Assembly: GCA_004369045.1 (NCBI GenBank)
Contig: ML213503.1
Span: 2,664,924-2,728,923 of the forward strand
Length of the DNA: 64,000 nucleotides
From: Heliocybe sulcata
Taxonomy: Eukaryota > Basidiomycota > Agaricomycetes > Gloeophyllales > Gloeophyllaceae
Direction: 5' to 3'
The notes under the pieces are model-generated. The model did not search any database. It had not been told where the DNA came from and saw only the letters and a program-made list of their open reading frames with translations. Each line of letters starts with the position of its first letter. The stretch's first letter is position 1. Below are positions 44,712 to 55,460 of this stretch, piece by piece. Made by a program: the position numbers and the translations under genes.

Positions 44712-44870
44712 ACCATCGTGGTAAGTGCATCGCCCCTGCGAACCGAGCTCTCAGCTGGTAACTCCTCCTCTGTCCTCTGGTCTGCTTCCCCGACGCTCCT
44801 TAAGCAAACCCTTCCGCTCTCTATCCTAACGCTCGCAGGACGACGGCACACACCTCTCTGAGTCTTGGAA

Positions 44871-46530
44871 ATGTCGGCTTACCATCCTGACCACAATTAC
44901 CCCGTATCCCACCAGCAGTCACTGTATCCTCATCGCCAGCCACAAGAGTCTGAGGAAGATATCAAGGCTCCGTATGACGACCTCATTGACCAGTACACTA
45001 CCCCATATGCTGCCACAGACAAACACCAGACCTTCGCTGTCGACACGCCACCAATAAGTCCGACAAAGCAGCACCGGCGTGGTGTCTCGTACAAGCTGTC
45101 CGAGTATGAGACGAAGACGGACGACACACCGCATGGATCATATCCTCCTGTTCGACCGACCATTGAGAAGGATACGCGGACGGTATGGGCAAAGGTATGT
45201 GAAATATAGCGTGGAACTGCTCGAAAAGTGTCATGGTTTGAGTAGATCTTACCTGAATCCCTCGCATGCCGATTATATGTCGTGACAGTACTAGTGGAGA
45301 CCGCCGTCGATCTGGCTATTGAGGGCGATCTTCTCCTCCGCTTCCAAGAAGAGAGAGATCTAGACACGAATGCGAGTGATGCGACGCAAACGAACAAAAT
45401 GCCTGTGTATCTGAGCATATTCGCGCTGGCCCAGTATGTTCCTCTACCCGCCTCCTTCTGCTTCTGAGCTTACAATCCAATCTCCCAGCGTGTTCCAGTT
45501 CATTATGGCATGCGATGCCGTGTACAATCGTAACACGTTGCAATTCTTAGCGCTCACGTAGGTCTGGTTACCGCGGATCAAACATTGTTCTGACATGTCA
45601 TCATTGTGCCAGCATATTTAATGGACTCCTCCTCATTTATGCCATTATCCAGAAGGGAGAAGTCCAGGACGCCTTGAACGAGATTACACTACCCACTGGA
45701 GTGTCGCATATTCCCATTAGCTACCTGACGACGATCATCCCTATCGTTATCGCTGTGGCAGAAGTCGCATACATGGCGCTTGGGTGGAAGATCTACAACG
45801 AATTCGGCTGGAAAGTCTATAAGTTCCTCGGAGCCGACCGGAGGATCAAGAAGATGTATGCGCATTACCAGATCTTCGAGTGCCTGATGAAGTTCGACCT
45901 GTTCTTCTTCGTTGGATTCTCGGTGCAGTTCATCTGGCTAGTCCTGAACAACGACAGGGACTGGGAGTACTACGTCACCTGTGCTGCGCTACCGCTCTCC
46001 ATCGTTCTGCTGATTGAAGGCCATTTGGCTGCACGACATGAAAATCGATGGATGATGGCTACTTTCATGTCCGGTTGCGTCGGCGCCCTCGTGTACTTCG
46101 TATATAAGGTAGCCCAGTATCTCCTCAAGTCCTTCCATAATCTGTTCTGACGGCCGCCTTGCCAGCTTGTCAAAGTCATGATGTACAGAACCACCACCCA
46201 GTTCCTCTTGATTTGGAGAACACTTACTATATTTTGTGAGTGTTCATCACTATGTTTTCTGTCTGGCAGTCTCATAGCCGAATACCTAGCCGTAATTGCC
46301 CTGCTCCTTCTCCTAACAACATTCGTCATGGCGTGCATGGTGATAAGCAATTTCGGCCGAGGGTTGAAGCAGCAAAGTAGGTGCATTCGACACTTACTCT
46401 AGCTATTTTCTGATCTTTTCCATTCGCAGTGGACAAGAACCAGAAGGGCCCAACAGCGCACAGCCGGTGGGGCTCACAACACGTGAATCGTGCGATGAGC
46501 CAGAACCCTAACCGGATGAGTATAGACTAA
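44871..46530 (+). CDS. UPF0658 Golgi apparatus membrane protein (448 aa, 7 exons)
   Basis: Exons: 44871..45194, 45246..45433, 45489..45557, 45613..46108, 46166..46235, 46278..46376 and 46430..46530. A disordered N-terminus of about 105 residues precedes a conserved membrane part: ILPESLACRLYVVTVLVETA, IFNGLLLIYAIIQKGEVQDA, YLTTIIPIVIAVAEVAYMAL, YAHYQIFECLMKFDLFFFVG and CMVISNFGRGLK. About eight membrane segments are likely. This matches the fungal UPF0658 family, located to the Golgi in fission yeast and without known activity. The sixth exon boundary rests on an unusually short 42-nt intron. Reading through it is also open and would insert 14 residues. Confidence 0.82.
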
Positions 46531-47084
46531 CCATCTATGCTCTGTTTCCGTTCATATGGACTTGTACTCATTAGCTGATCATCTACTTCCATTGCATCTC
46601 CTCGTCCATGCCGGACGTTGCCCACTACCCCTTCCCCGCATATCCTTCGTCGCACTTTCCGCTGCATCCACACTGCCTGATCTTCCTCCTCCATCCATCA
46701 AGATCGCCGTTGTTCGCAACATCTACTACTATATTATTCACGCTTGACATATTGTTGCTGGTTCTACATTCAGGCGTATATATTCTGGTCTTCAGGCCTT
46801 TTACCCTCGTTGCCGTACGCGGCGTCGTGTTGATAGGAATACAGATGTATCGTTAGGTATAATGGATCCCGAAGAGATCGATATCATTGTTGACACCCAG
46901 CGTTTCGTGCGTTTGCTATGGCGTGCGAGAAGGGGCCAGCCATTTTAGCGTAAGGTTAAGCACCCGTGCGAAGGGAGACGACCAGGGCGACGTGGAGCCA
47001 GTTCATACTTTGCGACTGTGTAATCGACCACACACTGGTATGAATACTTGCTAGTCTCGAACCTCTACCGCACAGACGTGTAAT
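46531..47084. other. Spacer before BET1
   Basis: A 554-bp spacer. A 28-codon frame at 46863 starts MDPEEIDIIVDTQRFVRLLW and stops; it could be an upstream ORF on a BET1 transcript or chance. Nothing else supportable. Confidence 0.35.
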
Positions 47085-47682
47085 ATGTCTCAAAGGTCAG
47101 CACCCCTTCGTATACCAGTCCTCGCCGTCTCCCACATTCCATCTTTTGAAGATACAGATTGTCTCCCCAACCTGGGCTGCGCGACCGGTCCACGTTACTG
47201 GGTGTCCCTGACAGTCGGATTACCCCGCCGTCTTCAGGGCGGTCATCACCCTTTGACGGGTCTCTCGGCGGTCAGCGATATGCTGACGATCTGGAGGGTC
47301 AAAATGATGAGCAAGTGGAGAACTTGACTGCGAAAGTGAAGATGCTAAAGGATGTGAGTGAGTTGTCCTTCAGTTCACCTGCAAAGCCGTCCGAGAGTGA
47401 CCGGTTTCCTCAGATCACAATCGGCATTGGCAACGAAGTCCGGGACTCTACAATTCAGCTGAGCCATATGGTACGTGAGCTACGGTGCGGGTTGCAAGGA
47501 CATCTGCTGACATTCTGACTTCTTAGAACGACGCATTTGCGGAGACGGGAGACATTCTCTCTGGCACCTTCCGCCGTATGAACAACATGGCGGAACGACA
47601 TGGCTGCCGTTGGCTGTGGTATATCGTGTTCCTTGTATTTGTCTTTTGGTTCTTCATTGTTGTATGGTGGTTTCGGCGATAG
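47085..47682 (+). CDS. BET1: ER-Golgi SNARE Bet1 (141 aa)
   Basis: Exons: 47085..47095 (11 nt), 47152..47353, 47414..47470 and 47527..47682. The SNARE helix begins ADDLEGQNDEQVENLTAKVK and continues MLKDITIGIGNEVRDSTIQL and SHMNDAFAETGDILSGTFRR, with the Qc-type layers of Bet1. A C-terminal membrane anchor follows (LWYIVFLVFVFWFFIVVWWF). Bet1 acts in COPII vesicle fusion with Sed5, Bos1 and Sec22. The tiny first exon supplies MSQR. It converges with ULP1, 163 bp between stops. Confidence 0.9.
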
Positions 47683-47845
47683 CGCGCGATCAATTCTTGC
47701 CCTCAGACATCACGGACTTGACACGAAAAGCATCCCTCCAGGCCGGGACTATGATGTACAAACCCACTAATGCTAATATAATGTTAACTGTACAACAGAT
47801 TGAACGTACAAACAATTCTTCAGTGAAGACGGGACAATGGAGGTC

Positions 47846-50135
47846 TCAGTCGTCTCTCAATCGGACGTTTCCGATTTCCCAGATCATGCGACTCCGGAGG
47901 TATGGCATGTCCTCCTGAGTAAAATTGAACTCTTGTTCTCCTCGGGAGAGGTATTCCATGAATTGGCATGTGAATACGCCGCAGTCGTATCCATTCTCTT
48001 GCTGAGGTGTAGCCTGCGACGGAGAATGCAGTCAGGATCGCAGTGTAAAAACGGTAGGCGATGCGAAGATGACTGTACCTCCAACGTGTAGTTCTCCCAA
48101 CCAGTGAAATCAAAGGGTTTTTTCTTCTTGTCCCGATGTTCGCCATCAAGATAGTCACGGAGGACCTACCAGACTGTTCGACACGAATAATCGGACCAGC
48201 GCATACAGACACGTACCTTGTAGACCGTGTCCCGGACAAAACCCATACTGTCATACGACTCGATTCGCTTACGTCGGAAGTTGATAGCGGCGGCAGTCCA
48301 ATGAGAATTGCCATGATTAACCGCCAGAATGACGGCGTCTTTCGCAAATATGTCAACCTGGAGGATCCAATTACTAACAGCCCTCAGGTGAGCATCCAGA
48401 TCACTTACTTTATTTGTCCACCTCGCTAACGAGGTAGTATACCCTTCTTTCAATAGTTTTGGCCAGAAAAACGAATTGAAGTAGTGGATGTTTAGAAGCC
48501 GAGAACCTGCCCTCCCGGTCGGGTTTCCCTGAGGCTGATTCGCCCGGTTCTCCTTCTCCGTCTCCCACCGTGACATCATGAGAGCGCCGTAGAAATTGAT
48601 GATCTCGTCGTTGAGCCATAGACCCGGCGTCAGCCTCTCGAGATCAGGCGCGGCAACTTTTTCTCGCTTCAGCCTAGCCAAAAACTTCGGGTTCGCCAAG
48701 AAGTCGGCCACTTGCGCCTCATCCTCAGGAGGAAGTGACGCAGGTAACGGCGGGCGTTTGGGGCGGAGCGTGCGTTCGATGGCCTCGTCCTTGTTGCGCG
48801 CTGATATCCGTAATTGGTCAAAGCTGGGGATGAAAGGTTTTGGCGGTCTAGGACTGTCCCCAGCGTCAGTGACAACGGTCTCCGCCGGCAACTCTTATTC
48901 TGTTGCGCACCTATTGAGCGTCTCCCTCGCCTTCTCCAGACTTCTCGTAAGCAAGTCGGTCTCGACGTACTGCAGGATCAGGTGTCACGAATATAACCAC
49001 GTGGGCAGTATGGAGAGACATACATCAGACGTAGAATACCTCCGCTCCTTTCTCTGTGCGGGCGACTTTGATCGAAGATCGGCCAGAGAAGGGGAAGCTG
49101 GAAGGGAATCAGCGAGTGAGCCTTGAGCAACTCCGTATGGCACATACGAGGAAGCGCTTCGCGTCGTTCCAGCAATTCCAGGTGAGCCCGGTAGTTCATA
49201 TAGTCTGTCCCAACGTGAGCGCCAGATCATACGTCAGAAGCAGCAAAAGCATATACCTTGGAACGTATGGAAGTTGGAGCCATAGCCTACGATCATGCGT
49301 TCAGCGACACAAAGCCAGCTTGCGATAACATACAACGTACCAGCTGCTCGCCGCATGGTGTACAATTCCTTCATCATTTGCTCACGCTGCTTCTGTTTCT
49401 CCACCATGACCTGCGCCTTGTGCTTTTTGCGGATAACGGCGATGAGAGCGGGGACAACAGGACAAAGCGTGTCACTCACGATCTTCGCGAATATATGTTC
49501 TCTGCGTGGGATTCGTTTGCGATTTTCAGCACCGCACTTCCTTCGCTCTGAAGATCTCAGTGCAGCGTGGATTTCAGGGTACAGTACACGATAGTCTGTT
49601 GAGCTGTCCCCACAGGGTGCGGGGGCAGGGGCAGAAGGAGTGCCTGAAGGCGGGGTTGGAGGTGAGAGTACGAACGCGCTTGGTTCAGCCTTGACAGCCG
49701 GGCTACTAGAGTCTGCAGCAGATAAACTCGGAGAAGGCCTTGCCTTGACAGCTGACGAAAGCTTGGAAACCGGTCGAGGCGGAGCCGCTCGAGGAGGAGC
49801 GCCGACAGACCTCGGAGGAGGAGGAAAAGAACCAGCGACGGAAGACGGAGGAGGGGGTATAGATGGTGAAGAGGCTTTCGACAAATCTGGACCGGCGTTG
49901 AGCCCATGTAGTCTGAGCCACGGCTATCTCAGGACATACCTGGTAATATATGCCCAAGCGTCTCGAAGGTCAGGGTGAAGAGTTCGCTCGTAAGCTGTAT
50001 CCACCGTGCCAGTATCCCTTCCTGTTGCGATGGACTAGTGTTTTCGCCGTTGTAGAGAGCTCGAGATCTCCGAGCCTGCTTGCTGTGGCGAAGAGGAAGT
50101 AGCTCTTCGGGCGCCTGTCGTTTCCGGGAATTCAT
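47846..50135 (-). CDS. ULP1: SUMO (Smt3) protease of the Ulp1/SENP family (579 aa, 10 exons)
   Basis: Exons: 49940..50135, 49480..49886, 49341..49422, 49148..49204, 49024..49121, 48911..48969, 48409..48853, 48217..48357, 48079..48165 and 47846..48013. The C48 protease domain fills residues from about 370 to the end. WLNDEIINFYGALM sits at its start, with catalytic His467 (NHGNSHWTA), Asp484 (ESYDSMG), Gln529 (TPQQENGYDCGVF) and Cys535. It matures SUMO and removes it from targets. Exons 1-6 encode a Pro/Ser-rich and coiled-coil N-terminus (AQVMVEKQKQREQMMKELYT), which in yeast Ulp1 tethers the enzyme to nuclear pores. An ATG at 48891 lies in an intron and is not the start. Confidence 0.92.
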
Positions 50136-50396
50136 CGAAGAGCAGCAAGAAAACCGAGAATAGTCCAAGCAACACGTATTCAAGAGATTGCGGCAAGGAC
50201 AGGTAGGCCCGATAGACGAGAGAATGAACGCGTCGGAATCAGGACTGGCAGTGTGGCAGGACGGGGTGAAGTCAGCCACACGAATAAGTTCAAGTTTCCG
50301 ATTACGTAATTAACAATTAGTTTCATAATATACACGATTAATGAAATAATGCATATTTTGTGGTGATATATATTACTATTAATACGGAGTTTACAA

Positions 50397-50494
50397 GCTT
50401 CCATGGCTCAGTTGGTTAGAGCGCCGGTCTCATAATAATGACCACGTGACCGTGGGAAATCCGGAGATCGCCAGTTCGACCCTGGCTGGGAGCA
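50397..50494 (+). tRNA. tRNA-Met(CAT), elongator type, with a 24-nt intron
   Basis: The acceptor stem GCTTCCA pairs with TGGGAGC, followed by discriminator A at 50494. The D arm is GCTC-AGTTGGTTA-GAGC. The anticodon arm CCGGT-CTCATAA-TCCGG has the U-U pair at the loop base also found in yeast elongator tRNA-Met. The T arm is GCCAG-TTCGACC-CTGGC. Anticodon CAT is at 50431..50433. The intron 50435..50458 sits after position 37, the standard place for nuclear tRNA introns. No 3' CCA is encoded, as expected in eukaryotes. The A and B boxes are intact. Confidence 0.93.
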
Positions 50495-50499
50495 TTTTT
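50495..50499 (+). terminator. RNA polymerase III T-run terminator
   Basis: Five T residues follow directly after the tRNA discriminator base, the usual Pol III stop. Confidence 0.75.
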
Positions 50500-50541
50500 G
50501 CTCCAGAATACGAGTAGCCAGGGTAAAATTGCATCGAGGAG

Positions 50542-51300
50542 CTACCGTATGATCCATAACATCAAGGAAGTTCCAGCATGGCGAGTCACAAAGGGCGCGA
50601 GAAGTAGGAACAGAGCCGCGCAAGAAGACCCCGACCAAGCCGATGACGTACGGAGCGAAGCCTGTCCACGTAGAGATTCCACCAGGCGAAGAAACTGACA
50701 GTTCTCCTTCGTGCTGTTCAATGCCCTGCCCATATTCGTCCTCTGGTCAGTCATATGCAACAGGATCTGACATCGTCGATACAGACTCACCCAGCTCATC
50801 CGTCCTTCATGATTCTTAGGCATGCCTTGTTGTACCGAAGGATCGTCTTGGAGTCATTCAGTGGTTAGTTGCGATAAAGCCCACTGCCACGAGTTGAAAT
50901 GGGTGAGGATGCAGTTATCTCGTGCTGTCAGTAATGCTCGGCTTTTCTCATCGTCGCATTGAAGCCGCGACATCTTCCAAAGCAGGACTGGAAGAACATC
51001 GGCGAGCGTGGAGTCATGTACGCTCTGAGCAGCGAGTGCCACGTAGCGAGCCGCCCACCCAGCCTATCGACGACGAGGATATGCATGCGCCCGGGGCACG
51101 TGCCGCGCCGCTTCTCTGCGCTGGGTCCGCGCCGCTCATTTTCCAAAGTAGTGGGCGTAGCATAGCAGCGGCGCCGGAGCGAGCGGAGACGCAGCAGGTC
51201 ATCCTCGGTGTAGAGTGCCGCAGGGCGAAACTCTAAGATACGCCAGACGAGCGCGAGGGCGGCGAGCCTAGAGCCGATGACGAGGTCGTAAAAGGCGGCG
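50542..51300 (-). CDS. Unresolved coding stretch, partial
   Basis: On minus, about 51300 down to 50928 reads open as DNYPQRDTAAFYDLVIGSRL, AALALVWRILEFRPAALYTE, DDLLRLRSLRRRCYATPTTL and on. It looks like real protein: aromatic and charged residues are evenly mixed. A second open piece at 50542..50823 (KNHEGRMSWVSLYRRCQ) may be a later exon. I found no sure start, stop or splice set and do not recognise the family. Confidence 0.3.
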
Positions 51301-51352
51301 GTGTCACGTTGCGGGTAGTTGTCCTCGCGGGAGCTCGCGGGTAGAAGGCATC

Positions 51353-51784
51353 TTATGGCTTGAGCTCGACGAGGTCGCCGTCCTAGTTAGAAATGGAGTG
51401 TCTGATTTGCTTCTGGTAGAACGCAGCTTGTCGTCAATATCAACTGCCAAAAGTGTGCATATATGTACGATGTGATGCACCGGATCGGTGAAGCCACTCA
51501 CATCATCTCGGACCTCATTCGCATCTCTGACAACCGTGATTCCACTGCAGCATAAGCCGGCTTGGGGGACGGAAACAGGGTCAGTGTCGATTCCGTGGCT
51601 GTAAGTCGTTATTGGCGAATAGCCGCACCCCCTTCTGCTTACACGCTGTAGTCTTTTCCGGCAATGAACTCGACCTGCCTTCTGCTGTCGAGGATGCCTG
51701 GTGCATCGCATATAACCCATGGCCCTGACGCACTTTTGATGCCAGTTCCGAGCAGCTTGTGGTAGGCGCACAAGTGCTTGTTGC
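51353..51784 (-). CDS. 3' exons of an unrecognised gene
   Basis: Three final exons join in phase: 51643..51784, 51502..51544 and 51353..51382. They encode NKHLCAYHKLLGTGIKSASG, PWVICDAPGILDSRRQVEFI, AGKDYSVGITVVRDANEVRD and DDGDLVELKP, then a stop. The upstream exons should lie between 51785 and about 52195, where KDRAIMLGVRRLYKAAG and HSSSVGWDEGVGIGVPQ frames occur, but no splice chain could be closed. The exons read like a compact enzyme domain, family not recognised. Confidence 0.45.
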
Positions 51785-52323
51785 CTGAGCTGGCAGAAAG
51801 AATATCTTCCCGTGTAGAGCAAGGTGTAGGGGGGTAACAAGCGCACGTCGGTCCGTTCGCTGGGGGACTCCTATTCCGACACCTTCATCCCAGCCCACGC
51901 TGGATGAATGCCTTCCTCCATAGTGGTAGCACTCCATGTCGGTTCGATATAGGGTTCATCTGGAGCTTTGGACTCTGTAGCTGTTCCGGAGCGTGTAAGC
52001 TGCACAGCTGCAAGTGGGTGACAAACAAGATACTCAGAGCATATCGCCGCCGCGACGCGACTGGCACCTATGACGCGAATCACGTGATAGCACACGTGAT
52101 ACCGCGAGGACGCGACGCGTCCACTCTCGACCGCCACTCCTGCTGCTTTGTAAAGTCTTCTCACCCCCAGCATAATTGCTCGATCCTTCAATCATGAACA
52201 TGGCGCAGCTTCGAGGATAGACTGGGATGTTCTGGCACCCAATGCCGCAATGCGTCTTATGTCTGAACTGTACGGAACCGATGCTTCCGGGATGAAGTTG
52301 GGGAGAACCAGCGACTCATCTCT

Positions 52324-54215
52324 TTGATTGCAAGCATTTATAGAGCCTTAAAGGTGAGGAAGTCAATGAAAAGGACGAAGTGGACGAAGACATCCCCCCC
52401 TTTTCAAACCAACGTAAGTGCTTTGAAATCATTGGTTGGCCGGCTGCAGGCACTTCACGCTGAGCGTGACAATGCTTTCCTGGAGACTAAGGCGGGGTGG
52501 GACGATCTGGAAGGGACGATCGAGAATCCGGGCACGGGTCTCAGGCAGCAAGAGCAGAACGTGGCCGGGCATGCCTACTCTTTCCAACCCAACTCGTCCA
52601 CAGAGAAGTACAAGCACGAGAAATGGGACCTCGAAGTGACGCTCCAAGGGATTTGAACCCAGCGCATCGAATCCCAAGCTGACGTCCAGGGCCTCGAAGG
52701 AGAGCACAAGCATCTAGCGAAGCAGCTCAACACGTCTCGCGACACGGCCGAGCAGCACAAGAGCGAGACCGAGCGCCAGAGAATCGCGTATGACGAGCTA
52801 AAGGCGAAGCATGAGATGGACACTGCGCATGTGCGGAGGAGCACAGCGGGGCTACAGCGCGAGGACGCAGACTTGCGGCAGACAATCGAGACCATGAAGG
52901 CGGAGGTTGCTCGCGCTGCAAAGAAGCTGCCGAGGTTTGGTTCCGCCACGCCGAACGGGGTTGGTGAGAGCCAGCTAAGCACCCCCGGACCGAAGGAGGA
53001 AGGGCACGTTTGCGGCACTAAGGGCGGGCCGTCTGCGAGGAACAAGAAGTACGACGCCTCTGGATTTTTCGGTGATAGCTTGGTCGGCGAGCTCGATGAT
53101 TCCCCTGATCCATCGCCTCGGCGACCATTCAAGGCTGGCAGTCATCCTGCTAGCGAGACTGAGGTGTTGCAGCAGCGGCTTGCTCATGCGCAGAGGCAGA
53201 TCAATACCCCAAAGGCCACCGTGCAGAGGGAGAAGGAGATGTGTATAGATTACAAGAGACGGTTGGAGGCTTGCGGTCAAAAGATGGGGACAAGGAGCCG
53301 GAAGAAGGGGAGGAGAAGGAAGTCGTAACTGAAGAGGCGGCAGAGTTATCGAAGCCGAAGCCTTTCCGTCTGGTTGGCAGAGGGCGCGGAAGAGGTCGGG
53401 GTCATGGACGGCTTACCCTTGCCCAGTAGCTCGGTCTGGGAAGCAAAGGATCTGTCCGATGTCGAGGACGAAGACGACTTTATGAATGAGATTCCTGCTA
53501 CTGCTGCCCCAGCTCCCCACCTACCTACCAAATTCCGACCAGAGACAGAAGACTCAGACGAAGAGGTCACGAGCCCCGTCCAAGGAACGCCATCCCCTAC
53601 GCCTTCGAACCATGCCAGCATCGACGGTATGGACTCCGCATTCGCGAATATCCTCCATCGATCATTGTCTGCGGGCTCCTTGCCTAACCAGTCCAGCCCG
53701 CTCCGACAGTCCGTGGCTGCGAGTAGAGGTTGCGGGGCCGGCGTGCGAGAAGAAGTCATGCATTCCAGGAGGGTAGGACTCCGTCTCTCATTGGACCAGC
53801 TGAAGTCTTGGCGGCTGACCTCGGTATTGACTGCCCGAACCGGAAGTCGAGACTGCCGAGTTTGGCGCACAGACTGAGCCTGAGCGAGTTCCCGAGCCTC
53901 CAGCACCTGCGCCTGTTGTCAAGCCTAAGGTCGCGGAGATAGCTATCCAGGCTGAACCGACGCATGTACCCGAGCCGTAACCTATTCCTGAGATTGTGCG
54001 ACTTGAGACGGGCATGCAGACAGATGCGGATATGGTCGCGGAGCGCGAGGAGATGGCTATCCAGCGTGATACTGCTCCCGTCATCCTGCCTACTCGCGCG
54101 CTAGCCGTTGAGGCTGTGGAGTTTCCTCCATCCCTGGTACAAGCTGAGGTGCAGGCATCCACGGAGACTGCTGATGCTGTCACGCAGACGCTGTCGCCGC
54201 GGACCTCTGTGAATC
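52324..54215 (+). pseudogene. Decayed gene for a long coiled-coil protein (possibly Num1/ApsA-like)
   Basis: Conserved-looking pieces run in order but in different frames with stops between: ALKSLVGRLQALHAERDNAF, then after a stop near 52655 a coiled coil (KQLNTSRDTAEQHKSETERQ, QTIETMKAEVARAAKKLPRF). From about 53400 in another frame come DVEDEDDFMNEIPATAAPAP and ASIDGMDSAFANILHRSLSA. From about 53900 come KVAEIAIQAEPTHVPEP and a stop, then RLETGMQTDADMVAEREEMA. At least three frame changes or stops are visible that introns do not explain well. The mix of coiled coil, acidic Pro-rich linker and short Q-T-D/E repeats reminds me of fungal cortical anchor proteins of the Num1/ApsA type; that name is tentative. 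Confidence 0.6.
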
Positions 54216-55134
54216 ATTGCGAGTTTATTGGCATTGCGGATAGAAGCAGAATATTGACCTGGGATGGATGTCCTCCATTGACTCTCGCCTTCAGCTCCAA
54301 CCCTTTCAACTCGGCACGCCTTCGAGCTCAATCAGCGGCCAGTCACGTTCGACTGTGCGATTCCGCCATAGTGCGAAGGGAGGAGTTTGCGAGCCAAGCT
54401 AGGGCGTGGCGAGTGGGAGAGGGAAAGGGAAAGCGTCAGCTACCAGGGAATGCGAAGGCCGAATCCTACAGACGAGAGAAAGAGAGAACACGAGATCAAC
54501 GCAGCGTTACGAGTTCCTGGGGTTGGGGGGAGAGAGCGGGGCGGCAACGGCCGAGCTAGGTGTGGCGCGAGGCTGCACGCGCTGAGCACGTGGGTACCAC
54601 GTGGCGCGCTGCTTCTTTTCTCTTTCTTTTCGAGCTCAGCGCGACGCGTCAGCTCTTCGTTCGTTTGCCTCTCCCTCGCCCGCACCTGCTTGCTGGGCTC
54701 GGAGTCAGCATTTTTTGACTCGCCCACCTTCAGCCCTGTCACGCCTAGCATGTTTGGTGCAGCCCGGGATTTCGGCTTTAGCCGACTCCGGGTTCACCCG
54801 ACACGCTCAGAGTCCGACCGCGGCTTGTGATTGGCTGCCACCCGATTGTGGCGTAGCCACATCGGCATCTCGGCATCCTCTGCTCAAGCCGCTCGTACCT
54901 CGCGTCGAGCTTATTTGTATACGAGTGCGGAGTATCGAGCTGAATATGGTGAGGATGCTGCTTGAGATGGATAGTATGTTGCAGAATCTCCGTATAGCTG
55001 GTATGTCTTGACTGCACTCGATGTCGTGATTGTTGTCTAAGCTTGAATCCAGCTGCGTAGATAATTGTGTACATACTGCGGTACAAGACACCCGGGTAGG
55101 TGATTGTCCATCCATGCCGACTGTGTACGACCTA
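54216..55134. other. Stretch between the two coiled-coil gene remnants
   Basis: No supportable gene. A near-palindrome of two CACGTG E-boxes lies at 54587..54603. The frames over 54387..54830 are GC-rich and low in complexity on both strands. It may contain unrecognised 3' parts of the first remnant. Confidence 0.35.
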
Positions 55135-55460
55135 ACTCGTCCGCCGAGAAGTACAAGCACAAGAATTGGAACCCCAAAGTAACGCTTCAAGAGATCCGAG
55201 CCCAGCACGCCGAATCCAAAGCCGACATCTAGAGCCTCAAGGGTGAGCTCAGCATGTCCCGCGACACGGCGAAACAGCAAAAGAACGAAGTCGAGCGCCA
55301 GAGGATCGCGTACGAGCGAAACACGAGACGGACATCGCGCGTGCGCGGGAGAGCACAGCACGGCTACAGACTTGCAGCAGGCATTTGAGACTATGAAGTG
55401 GAAGACTGCTCGTACTGCAAGGAAGCTGCCGATCACGCACGGCATGTTCACGAGCGCTGC
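55135..55460 (+). pseudogene. Second, shorter copy of the coiled-coil gene segment
   Basis: The nucleotide sequence closely follows 52590..52935: STEKYKHEKWDLEVTLQ there reads SAEKYKHKNWNPKVTLQEIR here, and SRDTAEQHKSETERQRIAY reads SRDTAKQQKNEVERQRIAY. It has its own in-frame stop, lacks part of the coiled coil and ends at the KKLP block, so it is a broken partial duplicate in direct orientation about 2.5 kb downstream of the first. Confidence 0.65.

Noticed and set aside
47610-47918. 102-codon plus frame between BET1 and ULP1
   Set aside because: It is an out-of-frame shadow of the BET1 membrane anchor running into the convergent spacer.
48166-48891. Reading ULP1 as a 241-aa gene starting at 48891
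   Set aside because: The first codons lie inside a 58-nt intron. Upstream exons join in phase and extend the protein to 579 aa.
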